A stretch of 23,570 nt of DNA from a virus. How positions within the stretch are numbered: position 1 is the stretch's first letter; each line of letters opens with the position of its first letter. The position numbers and the translations under genes were made by a program. Below are positions 6,322 to 12,561 of this stretch, one piece after another. The stretch is from positions 1 to 23,570 of the IMG/VR virus record IMGVR_UViG_3300045911_000068. One strand, given 5' to 3'. Below the pieces are notes generated by a model. It did no database searches. It was not told the origin of the DNA and saw only the letters and a program-made list of their open reading frames with translations.

Positions 6322-6500
6322 TTGCCCACCCCCTCGCTCAAGCGGACCAAGTCACGCAGCACCCCAGGTGAGAGCGCGGCCAGTGTATCGGCCAGATGAT
6401 CGGGCACTGTTACCCTGTTGACAGACACAGAGGCAAAGTCCCGACGCCCCGGCCGGCCACAAGCCACCGTGAGTATCACCCGCAGCTTTTTCCTTTTCAT
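6318..6500 (-). CDS. Small hypothetical protein, 60 aa
   Basis: 60 residues, basic at the N-terminus (MKRKKLRVILTVACGRPGRR), with a strand-like SVSVNRVTVPDHL followed by a helical C-terminus (LAALSPGVLRDLVRLSEG). Strand then helix after a basic arm is compatible with a small DNA-binding protein, but no family is recognised. It overlaps the nuclease gene stop by four bases and is itself overlapped by the 43-codon gene. Confidence 0.55.
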   Translation of the reverse strand: MKRKKLRVILTVACGRPGRRDFASVSVNRVTVPDHLADTLAALSPGVLRDLVRLSEGVGK

Positions 6501-7528
6501 TTCTTGGCCTCAACCAGTGCCACGATTGAAGGCCCCAGCTCGAAGGCATCCGCGAACATCGCTGCCGCTTCCTCCGAGTGCGCTTCAATAGCCTCTTTGA
6601 GCTTGGCGGCATTGATGGTTGCGCACTCAAACACCTTGGCCGTGCCAAGGCGCATGGCGATGGCGTCTAGGTGAGTGCGGTTGACTTGGAGCTTGCCCTT
6701 GCGTCGTTGCACCCGGTATCCCTCCGGGCACCAGTCGCCGCCAGCCTTGGCCTTGGCGTCGATTGCCTCTTCAATTTGGGCGGCAATCTTCATGGCGCGC
6801 TTGAAAGTTCCAGCACGCACTGGGTCGGCCAGCAGAATCGCCTTGGCTTGCTCCAAGTCGGCAGGTAAGGGCACAAGCGGCGCAAGCGGAGCCAACTGCT
6901 TGGCAATAGCCGAGCAAGATGCGTCCCCGGATGGTCCCTTCCTGCACCAGTCGCAATACTCACAGGGAGTCGGCTCCACGTCGCTCCGCAGGTTCCAAGC
7001 ATCACGCAATGACAGGACGCGTAACGCAGCCTCGTCGTAGGTCCAGTGCATCTCAACTGTCTCTCCCTGGTCCACGTAGAGGAGCAGCGTGGTCCAAGTC
7101 TCCACGCCAAAGCGATCCATGCACCCGAGCGCATATGCCGCCATCTGGTGGGCGTAACCGCGGATCGCCCCTGTCTTGAGGTCGGCAGAGAGCCTTAGCG
7201 CGGGGACAATGGCGTCGCACGTGCCCTCACACACCTGCTCGAAATCAGAGTCCTGCACAATGATCTTGCAATCCTGCTCACGTGAGAGGATAGGGCGCTC
7301 GCCCGCTTTCTCCCGCAACATCTCGACGCCCTTGCGCGCCAGCGCAAGCTCTGCTTTCTGTTGGTCCGTCTCGGCCTCGATTTTGTCGTTGGCTAGGATA
7401 GCTCGGAAGAAGCCATCAATGCGTGTCCCCCGCGCAGCGGCGTCCCCCGCCGCGCCAGGCTCGAAGTGGAGGCAATGACGCAGCTTGGGCAGCGATGAAG
7501 GGCGGAAGATGTTGGGCTGTGTGCTCAT
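6497..7528 (-). CDS. Cas4/RecB-like PD-(D/E)XK nuclease
   Basis: 343 residues. The nuclease core is CEGTCDAIV (Asp105), then SADLKTG (Asp116-x-Lys118), then GYAHQMAAYALG, which gives the Gln/Tyr of motif III. A cysteine cluster follows (CEYCDWC at 189-195 and C205), and with Cys20 near the N-terminus it matches the four-cysteine Fe-S arrangement of Cas4/AddB-type exonucleases. In phages such a nuclease resects DNA ends for single-strand annealing. It sits next to the SSB-like and Sak4-like genes, forming a recombination module. The ribosome binding site AAGGAGA lies just before the ATG at 7528. The last 100 residues are helical and of unclear role. Confidence 0.82.
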   Translation of the reverse strand: MSTQPNIFRPSSLPKLRHCLHFEPGAAGDAAARGTRIDGFFRAILANDKIEAETDQQKAELALARKGVEMLREKAGERPILSREQDCKIIVQDSDFEQVCEGTCDAIVPALRLSADLKTGAIRGYAHQMAAYALGCMDRFGVETWTTLLLYVDQGETVEMHWTYDEAALRVLSLRDAWNLRSDVEPTPCEYCDWCRKGPSGDASCSAIAKQLAPLAPLVPLPADLEQAKAILLADPVRAGTFKRAMKIAAQIEEAIDAKAKAGGDWCPEGYRVQRRKGKLQVNRTHLDAIAMRLGTAKVFECATINAAKLKEAIEAHSEEAAAMFADAFELGPSIVALVEAKK

Positions 7529-7536
7529 ATCTCTCC

Positions 7537-7944
7537 TTAGAACGGGATATCGTCCGCCTCATTGGATTGAGGCGGCTGTGCAGCGTCTTTTTTCTCCAGC
7601 CACGCGACCACCTTCGGCCACGTCTTGCCCTCTTCGTCCTTTTCATGCTCGATGCGGGCCCACCCTTGGGCGCCGAGGCAAAGTTGAGGCGTCACGTCCA
7701 CTAACACGCCTTTGGCCTTGGGCGCCTTTCCGGTTGCCTTGAGGAATGTGTCGATCTTCCACCCCGTCTTCGGCGAAAAGACGAGGTAGTCCCTGACTTT
7801 TCCTTGTTCGCATTCCAATTCCAGCACCAGCATCTCGTTGCCGGACTTGGAGATTTTTTCCGTCACGTTGACCACCGTCAAAAAGTGGTCGCCCTCCGGC
7901 AGCACTTGGAAGCCGGCTTCATCGTTGAATTGATATTGAGGCAT
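7537..7944 (-). CDS. Phage single-stranded DNA-binding-like protein (DUF669-type)
   Basis: 135 residues. The beta-rich start FLTVVNVTEKISKSGNEMLV and the layout resemble phage OB-fold proteins of the DUF669 type. The C-terminus is an acidic tail ending D-D-I-P-F, the same kind of tip that SSB uses to recruit partner proteins. It likely coats single-stranded DNA and delivers it to the annealing/recombinase protein encoded just upstream and the nuclease encoded just downstream. A good AAAGGG ribosome binding site precedes the ATG. Confidence 0.75.
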   Translation of the reverse strand: MPQYQFNDEAGFQVLPEGDHFLTVVNVTEKISKSGNEMLVLELECEQGKVRDYLVFSPKTGWKIDTFLKATGKAPKAKGVLVDVTPQLCLGAQGWARIEHEKDEEGKTWPKVVAWLEKKDAAQPPQSNEADDIPF

Positions 7945-7961
7945 AATTTCCCTTTCGTTTT

Positions 7962-8999
7962 TTATTGGTTAAATTCCTTGAGCCGCTTGCGGAACGCATC
8001 CGGACGGGCCAAGATTTGCTTACAGTGGTGATCCGACAGAGCAGACAACTCCTGCCCCTCCTGGAGCCACCCCCACGCCCGCAAGGCCACCACCGCTTTG
8101 TGAGACTCGGTCATAGTCCCGCGCAGGACATCAAAGAAGACCTGCTCCTGGAGCGAGGGCGACTTTGCCGGGGCTGTAGCCGGGGCTGTAACCGCCTCAG
8201 CTTGAGGCGCAGACTCGGACTTGCTGGGTTCAGGCTTGGCCTCCTCCGACGGCTTGGCAGCGGGAGAAGGCTGAACATCGCCAAAGATCGGGGCAACTGC
8301 TGCCCAAGTCATCGGGATCTCTTCGGGAACGCCGGACGCCCGGCACTTAGCGTCCCAAGCGGCACACCTCTGCGTGTAGAGGACGCGCTCCTTCCCGCCC
8401 ACTCCCTTCGCCCGTCCCGATTCCGCCTCCAAGACCCGTGTCTTGAAGTTGGCGAAGAGCAACGCATCGGCCCACTCCTTGATCAAAGGACTCGATTGCT
8501 TGGACAGTTTGAGTTCATACCTATCGTAGGCTTGCATCCCGTCCGGCGGCTCATGCCGCGCCACCTTGGCGTGCGCGATCAGGAGCACATGCACCCCACG
8601 AGCCACCACCATGTCCAAGGTGGCCAGCCACCGCGTCATCTTCTCAGCCAGAAGCACATACCCCTTTCCATACCCGTAGTCCTCCACCGAGGATTTCTTA
8701 TCCTTCTCGAGCATGTGCTCGACGGCCAACTTCTCGGCCCAGTCCACCGAGTCGATGACTAGGGTGCGGAACTCATGTCCCCCAGCGGCCACTTCCTTCA
8801 CCGCCTGCTCCAATGCGGACCACGTCTTGACCGACAGGCGCGGCACGTCCAGGTGCGCGGTCCCGTCTTCAACGTCCAAGAACAACGGCGTCGGAGCCTG
8901 CGCCGCCAGAGTCGTCTTGCCGACCGATTCTACCCCGTAGAGCACCACTCGTTGCGCACGGGGTACCGTCCCCCGGCGGACTGTTTGCAGCAGGCTCAT
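7962..8999 (-). CDS. Sak4-like RecA-fold ATPase (phage recombinase)
   Basis: 345 residues. Walker A is YGVESVGKTT (21-30), then LFLDVEDGT. Walker B is TLVIDSVDW (about 80-88), and VHVLLIAHAKV (about 137-147) is a sensor-like strand. This is the AAA_24/Sak4 type, a short Rad51-like core used by phages with an SSB to anneal or exchange strands. The C-terminal third has a Pro/Ala/Glu/Ser-rich linker, then a short helical domain resembling the tail found in such proteins. AGGAGG lies 7 nt before the ATG. The ATG overlaps the stop of a 15-codon upstream frame, and the ATAGGCCTAT element lies about 75 nt upstream. Confidence 0.82.
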   Translation of the reverse strand: MSLLQTVRRGTVPRAQRVVLYGVESVGKTTLAAQAPTPLFLDVEDGTAHLDVPRLSVKTWSALEQAVKEVAAGGHEFRTLVIDSVDWAEKLAVEHMLEKDKKSSVEDYGYGKGYVLLAEKMTRWLATLDMVVARGVHVLLIAHAKVARHEPPDGMQAYDRYELKLSKQSSPLIKEWADALLFANFKTRVLEAESGRAKGVGGKERVLYTQRCAAWDAKCRASGVPEEIPMTWAAVAPIFGDVQPSPAAKPSEEAKPEPSKSESAPQAEAVTAPATAPAKSPSLQEQVFFDVLRGTMTESHKAVVALRAWGWLQEGQELSALSDHHCKQILARPDAFRKRLKEFNQ

Positions 9000-9043
9000 A
9001 TGTTGGCCTCCTGTAGATTTGTAGGTTCTGCATTTCCTTTCAT
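8996..9043 (-). CDS. Possible 15-codon leader peptide before the Sak4-like gene
   Basis: A short frame (MKGNAEPTNLQEANI, then stop) lies in the leader of the Sak4-like gene. Its ATG follows AAAGGAG at good spacing, and its TGA overlaps the downstream ATG, so ribosomes finishing it could restart. The downstream Shine-Dalgarno lies inside it. It may tune expression; chance is not excluded for so short a frame. Confidence 0.35.
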   Translation of the reverse strand: MKGNAEPTNLQEANI

Positions 9044-9072
9044 TTTTTTCTCCTTTGTTATTAGTTTACGTT

Positions 9073-9082
9073 ATAGGCCTAT
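9073..9082. promoter_or_regulatory. ATAGGCCTAT palindrome, copy 1
   Basis: Exact copy of the 10-bp palindrome found four times in the window. On the minus strand it runs into TATAAC, a good -10 match, about 75 nt before the Sak4-like start. No clear -35 is seen at the usual distance, so an activator or a phage-specific factor may be needed if this is a promoter. Confidence 0.55.
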
Positions 9083-9101
9083 GGTAAAGAGATAAGGTTT
9101 T

Positions 9102-9218
9102 TCAAGTGGACTCCAAGGGGCTGCCGACGCTGAGGGCGTCAGCGTGGATATAGCCCATGGTGGTCTCTAGGTTTTGATGGCTTATGGCAGCTTGGACGGC
9201 GCGGACGTTGGCAAAACC
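9102..9218 (-). pseudogene. C-terminal remnant of a tyrosine recombinase
   Basis: A clean 38-codon frame, limited upstream by a stop at 9219-9221, reads VRAVQAAISHQNLETTMGYI, then H-A-D-A-L-S-V-G-S-P-L-E-S-T and stop. This is the end of a tyrosine recombinase: an L-G-H-like (here I-S-H) position, TTMGYIH with the nucleophile tyrosine, and an S-P-L-E ending like integron-type integrases. No start, catalytic arginines or N-terminal domain are present. Its upstream part overlaps the 3' end of the gene at 9182-9463 in another phase. It is best explained as the leftover 3' end of a replaced integrase gene. Confidence 0.55.
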
Positions 9219-9463
9219 TCAAAGCGGATGCGAATGAGGCGGACCTCCTCGCAATCAGGCAGGGCTTTTGCGATTATCTTGGCGGCTATCTCGCGGGCTT
9301 CGTCTATTTCGTCCTCGCGCCAGTTGGTATGCGCGACCCACTGGCCTTTCGTTTTTTTCTCTATCCTCAAGGTGTAATTCTGGTAGAAGCTGCATGGGGA
9401 GCCTATCGGCATAAGCAACGGAGCCGGATAAGTCGGCGGTGTCGTGCTCTCGGAATTGTTCAT
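9182..9463 (-). CDS. Hypothetical protein, 93 aa
   Basis: 93 residues. A Pro/Ser-rich N-terminus is followed by an alternating strand pattern (NYTLRIEKKTKGQWVAHTNW), an acidic helix (EDEIDEAREIAAKIIAKALP) and a final strand (EEVRLIRIRFEVL). This suggests a small alpha/beta fold. It overlaps the start of its neighbour by a few bases (TTATG), fitting the operon of small genes. The last 12 codons lie over the recombinase remnant in another phase, so the 3' end may have been created by that junction. The family is not recognised. Confidence 0.6.
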   Translation of the reverse strand: MNNSESTTPPTYPAPLLMPIGSPCSFYQNYTLRIEKKTKGQWVAHTNWREDEIDEAREIAAKIIAKALPDCEEVRLIRIRFEVLPTSAPSKLP

Positions 9464-9675
9464 AATTTCTCTAAACTCCTCTCTTCCACGCCTTGCAGCA
9501 CACCGCGAGAGTCGAGCTTACCGAGATGCACGGCCCACTTGCAGGTGTATGAACCCTTGTGGTTGCCGATCCAGATGTCAGGCGGGAGAAGGATTTTCAC
9601 CGCCACCTTGGCGAGATTGATCCGAGCCCGCCAAATCATCGCCGAGAGTCCACTCGGGCGAGCTTCATTTTTCAT
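9460..9675 (-). CDS. Hypothetical protein, 71 aa
   Basis: 71 residues. The ATG at 9675 has a near-perfect AGGAGG 5 nt upstream and overlaps the previous stop. The centre alternates hydrophobic and aromatic residues (AVKILLPPDIWIGNHKGSYT), suggesting a small beta protein. There is no signal or membrane segment. The family is not recognised. Confidence 0.65.
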   Translation of the reverse strand: MKNEARPSGLSAMIWRARINLAKVAVKILLPPDIWIGNHKGSYTCKWAVHLGKLDSRGVLQGVEERSLEKL

Positions 9676-9869
9676 GCATCCTCCTTTGTGGGTGTGTGGT
9701 CATTGCGGTCGTTCGGCGCTTTAGGCCACGCGCTCACTACCGATGCGACGCAATATCCGAATCCAACGATTGCCGCAGTTAGGGAGAGCCATTCGCCGTT
9801 CGCCACGTTACTCAGGATGAATAGAAGGATTCCAATGATATAATAGGTGTCCGATTTGGTCATGGTCAT
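9672..9869 (-). CDS. Small two-helix membrane protein, 65 aa
   Basis: 65 residues, with a second ATG at 9863. Two hydrophobic segments are seen: YYIIGILLFILSNVANG and a second, LTAAIVGFGYCVASVVSAW. The soluble tail is charged. The ATG at 9869 overlaps the stop of the tiny gene upstream (ATGA), and the stop overlaps the next start. It could be an inner-membrane accessory or exclusion-type protein; it lies outside the lysis cassette, so a holin role is less likely. Confidence 0.65.
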   Translation of the reverse strand: MTMTKSDTYYIIGILLFILSNVANGEWLSLTAAIVGFGYCVASVVSAWPKAPNDRNDHTPTKEDA

Positions 9870-9949
9870 TTGTTTTTTGTGCCGCAAACGGTTAAGCGCC
9901 GAACCACGTCTTCCAGCGAACTCGCCTCGGCTGTGCTGGTCACGATCAT
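9866..9949 (-). CDS. Tiny coupled gene, 27 aa
   Basis: A 27-codon frame (MIVTSTAEASSLEDVVRRLT and on) that exactly fills the gap between two genes. Its ATG overlaps the preceding TGA as ATGA, and its TGA overlaps the following ATG as ATGA. That double coupling is the pattern of real genes in this operon. The product looks like one short amphipathic helix. No family is recognised, and no strong ribosome binding site is visible. Confidence 0.45.
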   Translation of the reverse strand: MIVTSTAEASSLEDVVRRLTVCGTKNK

Positions 9950-10338
9950 CGTGATTCGTTTCCTTTCTCGCCTTCCGAACGCGCCGCTTCCGGCGAGTCG
10001 CTGAAGACGACGTTCGCGCAGCCTCTCACCCACAACCGTAACGGCCGCAAATGCGTCTGCGGGCGCAGCGAAGTCCGAAACCCAGGGGCCCGCTTAATCC
10101 AGCCCCTCGCCGCTGCCAGCCGAAAGGCCGCACCCATCGCGCTCGGATTCGTCGGCGGCGTCGGCACCAGCGGCCACACCTTATCGGCCGTAAACTCTCT
10201 TCCTTGAGACGCCAGGTCCGCAATCAGTCGCGCCGTGGACTCCACCCAGCGGGCATTCGTCGCCTCAACCCGGTCGATCCCCTCGGTTGCCGCCCGCTCG
10301 GCCACGGCTCTTTGCTCGGCATACTCAAACAGCGTCAT
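9946..10338 (-). CDS. Hypothetical phage protein, possible winged helix
   Basis: 130 residues. An N-terminal helical part (TLFEYAEQRAVAERAATEGI) is followed by ADKVWPLVPTPPTNPSAMGA and AFRLAAARGWIKRAPGF. This VWxxL ... P-x-x-MGAAFRxAAxxGWI pattern is one I know from phage proteins of unknown function with a winged-helix look. The C-terminus is basic then acidic. ATGA coupling on both sides supports the start and the end. DNA binding is inferred. Confidence 0.65.
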   Translation of the reverse strand: MTLFEYAEQRAVAERAATEGIDRVEATNARWVESTARLIADLASQGREFTADKVWPLVPTPPTNPSAMGAAFRLAAARGWIKRAPGFRTSLRPQTHLRPLRLWVRGCANVVFSDSPEAARSEGEKGNESR

Positions 10339-10529
10339 GACTTTGCCCTCGGTTGCCGCTTGCCCGTGCCACGCAAAAGCACCTCATCAATGCTTTGGCG
10401 CATCTCTTCTGCAAGCTCGGCAAGTTCCTCGTTGTCCTGCTGCTGCGCCACATGTCGCAGCCACTCGGCTTTGTCGTGCCATTGCCAAAGCAGGTCCCGA
10501 TCCACCCAAACGTGATCGTGCTCACTCAT
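10335..10529 (-). CDS. Small hypothetical protein, 64 aa
   Basis: 64 residues from MSEHDHVWVDRDLLWQWHDK, followed by an acidic helix (NEELAELAEEMRQSIDE) and a basic tail. GGAGGG precedes the ATG at 10529. It is a helical, highly charged protein of a type common in phage early operons. It overlaps the 49-aa membrane gene by eight bases and the next gene by four. The family is not recognised. Confidence 0.65.
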   Translation of the reverse strand: MSEHDHVWVDRDLLWQWHDKAEWLRHVAQQQDNEELAELAEEMRQSIDEVLLRGTGKRQPRAKS

Positions 10530-10671
10530 GGCTCTCCCTCCACCAGTGTTCTGCCAGCGCCCAAAGAGCGCCGACCAATCCAATTATGCCCCCCGCCGTC
10601 AGGCTGATCCCCGCCGCCAACAATGCCATATCCAGCCAGTCCGACCTTCCTAATAAAAGCATAAAGTTCAT
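10522..10671 (-). CDS. Small membrane protein, 49 aa
   Basis: A 49-codon frame beginning MNFMLLLGRSDWLDMALLAA with a long hydrophobic stretch (ALLAAGISLTAGGIIGLVGA), then a short charged tail that ends over the start of the next gene (8-base overlap). It appears to be the first gene of the small-gene operon, just downstream of a TTGACG sequence at about 10707-10712 (minus strand) that could be a -35. No strong ribosome binding site is seen. The family is not recognised. Confidence 0.5.
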   Translation of the reverse strand: MNFMLLLGRSDWLDMALLAAGISLTAGGIIGLVGALWALAEHWWRESHE

Positions 10672-10714
10672 GGCGCATACTTTTACGGAAAGAGCCCCGC
10701 CGTCAATAAAAATT

Positions 10715-10731
10715 TTCAGAAAAATTCTGAA
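10715..10731. repeat. AT-rich hairpin between operons
   Basis: A perfect inverted repeat TTCAGAA-AAA-TTCTGAA, itself inside wider AGCCCC / GGGGCT arms (10692-10738). On the minus strand it is followed by AATTTTTATT, so it may act as a weak terminator after the lysis genes; it also sits just upstream of the small-gene operon and could be an operator. Confidence 0.4.
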
Positions 10732-11075
10732 TGGGGCTTGTCAGGCGGGTGCCGGTGCGCCCTGCGCTGGCGGCATTTTGGGCTGAGCGAGGCACCGGGT
10801 CGGTGATGCTTCCAGGATTCCGCAAGGCTCGCCTGGCGGCGGCAGCGGTCTCAGGGGTGGTGTGGTCTGCCGACGTGACCCGGCATACCTGTGCCTCCAT
10901 GTGGCTGGCGGACACTCAGGATGCGGCCCGGACCGCGTGGGCCATGGGGCATGGGGAGGCGGTGTTGCGGAGGCACTACGATGCTGCGGTGTCGGCGGAA
11001 GAAGCCGCAGCCTTTTGGTCCATCAGGCCGGAACCCATCCGCTCGGCATCTTCTTGCGCAGATCGGCAAGATTGA
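10731..11075 (+). pseudogene. C-terminal fragment of a tyrosine recombinase/integrase
   Basis: The plus-strand frame, preceded directly by a stop, encodes about 100 residues of an integrase catalytic domain: VRRVPVRPALAAFW, then SADVTRHTCASMWLAD (second catalytic Arg), then WAMGHGEAVLRRHYD with the GH position and nucleophile Tyr, and a tail AAFWSIRPEP. The first catalytic Arg and the whole N-terminal half are missing. The style (RHTCASMWLA...QDAARTA...MGH...HY) is what I associate with Verrucomicrobiota integrases. Beyond about 11042 the frame is only antisense to the endopeptidase gene. It is a truncated remnant, not an active integrase, and differs from the fragment at 9102-9218. Confidence 0.6.
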
Positions 11076-11619
11076 GGCGAGGCAGTTGGATGTGGGGAGG
11101 GTCCTGGAATCCGGTCCAGACTCCGCCCCAATCAAGACCGAGGTCCAGGGCGATGCGCCCCGCCTGCGTCATGAGCGGCGATCCCCACTGTGGCTCGCCA
11201 GCGCCACCGGATGCCGAGACCCCCTCGAACACCACAAAGTCGATGGCCATGCCGAAATTGTGGGCCGATTCACCGGGCCTTGCCCGGGTGACTATGATCC
11301 CCGGCTTGGTGCGCCCGCGTGCGTAGAGTTCCGCCTGTTCCGCGAAAGTTCGAGTGCCGCAGATGATGACGGCGGGGATATTTGCTTCCCGGCATCGGCG
11401 GAGCCAGATGCGGAATTGTCGATCGGCCTCTGGGGTGAGGCTGCGTAAATTTCGCTCGCTCCTCGCATCAAATTCCAAGCGTCTATGATCCGACGCACGC
11501 GGCGGGATGGGCGAGGGGTGAGTAGGACGGGGTGGGGCGGGGTTGAGTTGCGGGACGGGTCGAGTGCCCGCAATAATCTCCCTAATTTTCCGGACAAACC
11601 CACGAGGAGTCGGCTTCAT
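11023..11619 (-). CDS. Endolysin: M15-family peptidoglycan L-Ala-D-Glu/D-Ala peptidase
   Basis: 198 residues. The metal-binding signature SAHNFGMAID (SxHxxGxAxD) and the later DPPHIQLP (second His) define the VanY/M15 peptidase fold used by phage endolysins such as those of T5. AVIICGTRTFAEQAELYARG matches the substrate-side helix. The N-terminus (about 1-60) is basic and Pro-rich, with no signal peptide, so release would depend on the holin-like proteins. The ATG at 11619 overlaps the lipoprotein stop (ATGA). An upstream extension to 11847 is only the shadow of that gene. Confidence 0.88.
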   Translation of the reverse strand: MKPTPRGFVRKIREIIAGTRPVPQLNPAPPRPTHPSPIPPRASDHRRLEFDARSERNLRSLTPEADRQFRIWLRRCREANIPAVIICGTRTFAEQAELYARGRTKPGIIVTRARPGESAHNFGMAIDFVVFEGVSASGGAGEPQWGSPLMTQAGRIALDLGLDWGGVWTGFQDPPHIQLPRLNLADLRKKMPSGWVPA

Positions 11620-11855
11620 TTTTCGTTGGGGCCGGGGTCCGCGAGGACATACCAACCCTCCTCCAGGTTGACCCGACCGCGCACCCAAGTGCCGGACGAA
11701 TCCCGCACCCACACAGGTGCGGACTTGATGGGAGCGGCCAAGCGGACCGGCTCGCCGTGGGGCACGTAGATCGTCCGGGTGGCGCACCCGGTAAAAAGCA
11801 CGAACACGCAGGCGAAGGCCAGCGATAGAAGCAAGGAGATGAGCCAATTCTTCAC
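11616..11855 (-). CDS. Small lipoprotein in the lysis cassette
   Basis: 79 residues starting with GTG at 11855, behind a clear AAGGAG 8 nt upstream. The start VKNWLISLLLSLAFACVFVL ends in the lipobox L-F-T-G-C, so the protein should be lipidated at Cys after signal cleavage. The mature part (PHGEPVRLAAPIKSAPVWVR, then EEGWYVLADP) matches short phage lipoproteins I have seen in lysis regions. It could act like an outer-membrane spanin subunit, but no partner i-spanin is obvious. It overlaps both neighbours by four bases. Confidence 0.75.
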   Translation of the reverse strand: MKNWLISLLLSLAFACVFVLFTGCATRTIYVPHGEPVRLAAPIKSAPVWVRDSSGTWVRGRVNLEEGWYVLADPGPNEK

Positions 11856-12037
11856 GGCTTTGCTCCTTCGATGACTCGGTGCAGGCGGTTCTTCAGTTCG
11901 GGGTTCCGCTGGGCATCTTCCATGGTGTCGGTGATGGCCTCCTTGATGGAGTCCTTCAGTATCTGGGCGAGGACGGGGGCGCACTGCTTGAGTGCGGCCC
12001 CCAGCACCGTTCCGAGGAAGGCGGCCAGAAATTCCAT
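11852..12037 (-). CDS. Small protein with hydrophobic N-terminus, lysis cassette
   Basis: 61 residues. The N-terminus MEFLAAFLGTVLGAALKQCA is hydrophobic but short and weak for a full membrane span; the rest is an amphipathic charged helix (KDSIKEAITDTMEDAQRNPE). Its position between the holin-like and lipoprotein genes suggests a role in lysis, as an antiholin or spanin-like helper. This is inference from context only. Confidence 0.6.
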   Translation of the reverse strand: MEFLAAFLGTVLGAALKQCAPVLAQILKDSIKEAITDTMEDAQRNPELKNRLHRVIEGAKP

Positions 12038-12040
12038 GAC

Positions 12041-12241
12041 TCAGGCTTTCTTCTTGAGCAGCTTGGCGTTGAAGGTGGACCAGCCGAAAGCCAGCAGCGC
12101 GAGCGCGGTGGCCAGACCGAACTCGGTTCCGGCTGCGGTCCAGGCGTCCGCTTGATCGACGGCCAAGATGCCTTTAGAGGTGAGATAGCCCGCCGCGAGC
12201 GTAAGGCCCTGGCGGATGATGCGTTGGATGATGAGGTTCAT
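12041..12241 (-). CDS. Putative holin
   Basis: 66 residues from MNLIIQRIIRQGLTLAAGYL. A first moderately hydrophobic segment (about 11-27) and a second strong one (TEFGLATALALLAFGWSTF, about 41-59) are followed by a Lys-rich tail (AKLLKKKA). Two membrane segments plus a basic C-terminus and small size fit a class II-type holin, and it precedes the endolysin in the same operon. The ATG at 12241 follows an AAAGGG site; the longer upstream extension lies inside the preceding gene. Confidence 0.7.
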   Translation of the reverse strand: MNLIIQRIIRQGLTLAAGYLTSKGILAVDQADAWTAAGTEFGLATALALLAFGWSTFNAKLLKKKA

Positions 12242-12261
12242 GTTTTTTCCCTTTTTTTGTA

Positions 12262-12561
12262 TTACTGTGTCAGGTGCAAAAATTTTAGAGTAGCAACAGT
12301 GGCGGCAACAATGGCCGGCACGCCGCAAACAAGATAGACGCGCACCTCTAGAGCGCGTAAACGCTGATCGCGCTCGCTGGAGAGTGTTTCCAGTCGGGTC
12401 AGCAATGTATCAAAGCCCTTGCTCATTTCGGCCTCCAGATCACGGACCCGCCCAGTGAGTCCGTTGTTGCCGTCCACACCGACGAGCCGGATTTCCAACT
12501 CACGTATTTTAAAGTTGGTTTCTTCTAGGTTTCGGGGCTGTGGGCACACGGATTCATTCAT
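12262..12561 (-). CDS. XhlA-like coiled-coil membrane protein
   Basis: 99 residues: a long coiled coil (about residues 10-70, heptads such as RDLEAEMSKGFDTLLTRLE) followed by one C-terminal membrane segment (VYLVCGVPAIVAATVATL). This is the layout of XhlA-type phage proteins that assist lysis. It overlaps the upstream gene by four bases and precedes the holin-like gene. Identification rests on architecture, not on specific residues. Confidence 0.65.
   Translation of the reverse strand: MNESVCPQPRNLEETNFKIRELEIRLVGVDGNNGLTGRVRDLEAEMSKGFDTLLTRLETLSSERDQRLRALEVRVYLVCGVPAIVAATVATLKFLHLTQ

Noticed and set aside
7965-8762. 265-codon plus-strand open frame
   Set aside because: Antisense to the Sak4-like gene; Arg/Leu/His-rich shadow.
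9127-9145. 7-bp inverted repeat ACGCTGA / TCAGCGT considered as a terminator
   Set aside because: No T-run on either side, and the bases are explained by the integrase-tail frame (codons for H-A-D-A-L-S-V).
9940-9954. 15-bp palindrome TCACGAT-C-ATCGTGA considered as an operator
   Set aside because: It lies across an ATGA stop-start overlap inside an operon, with no promoter nearby; a single short copy is not persuasive.
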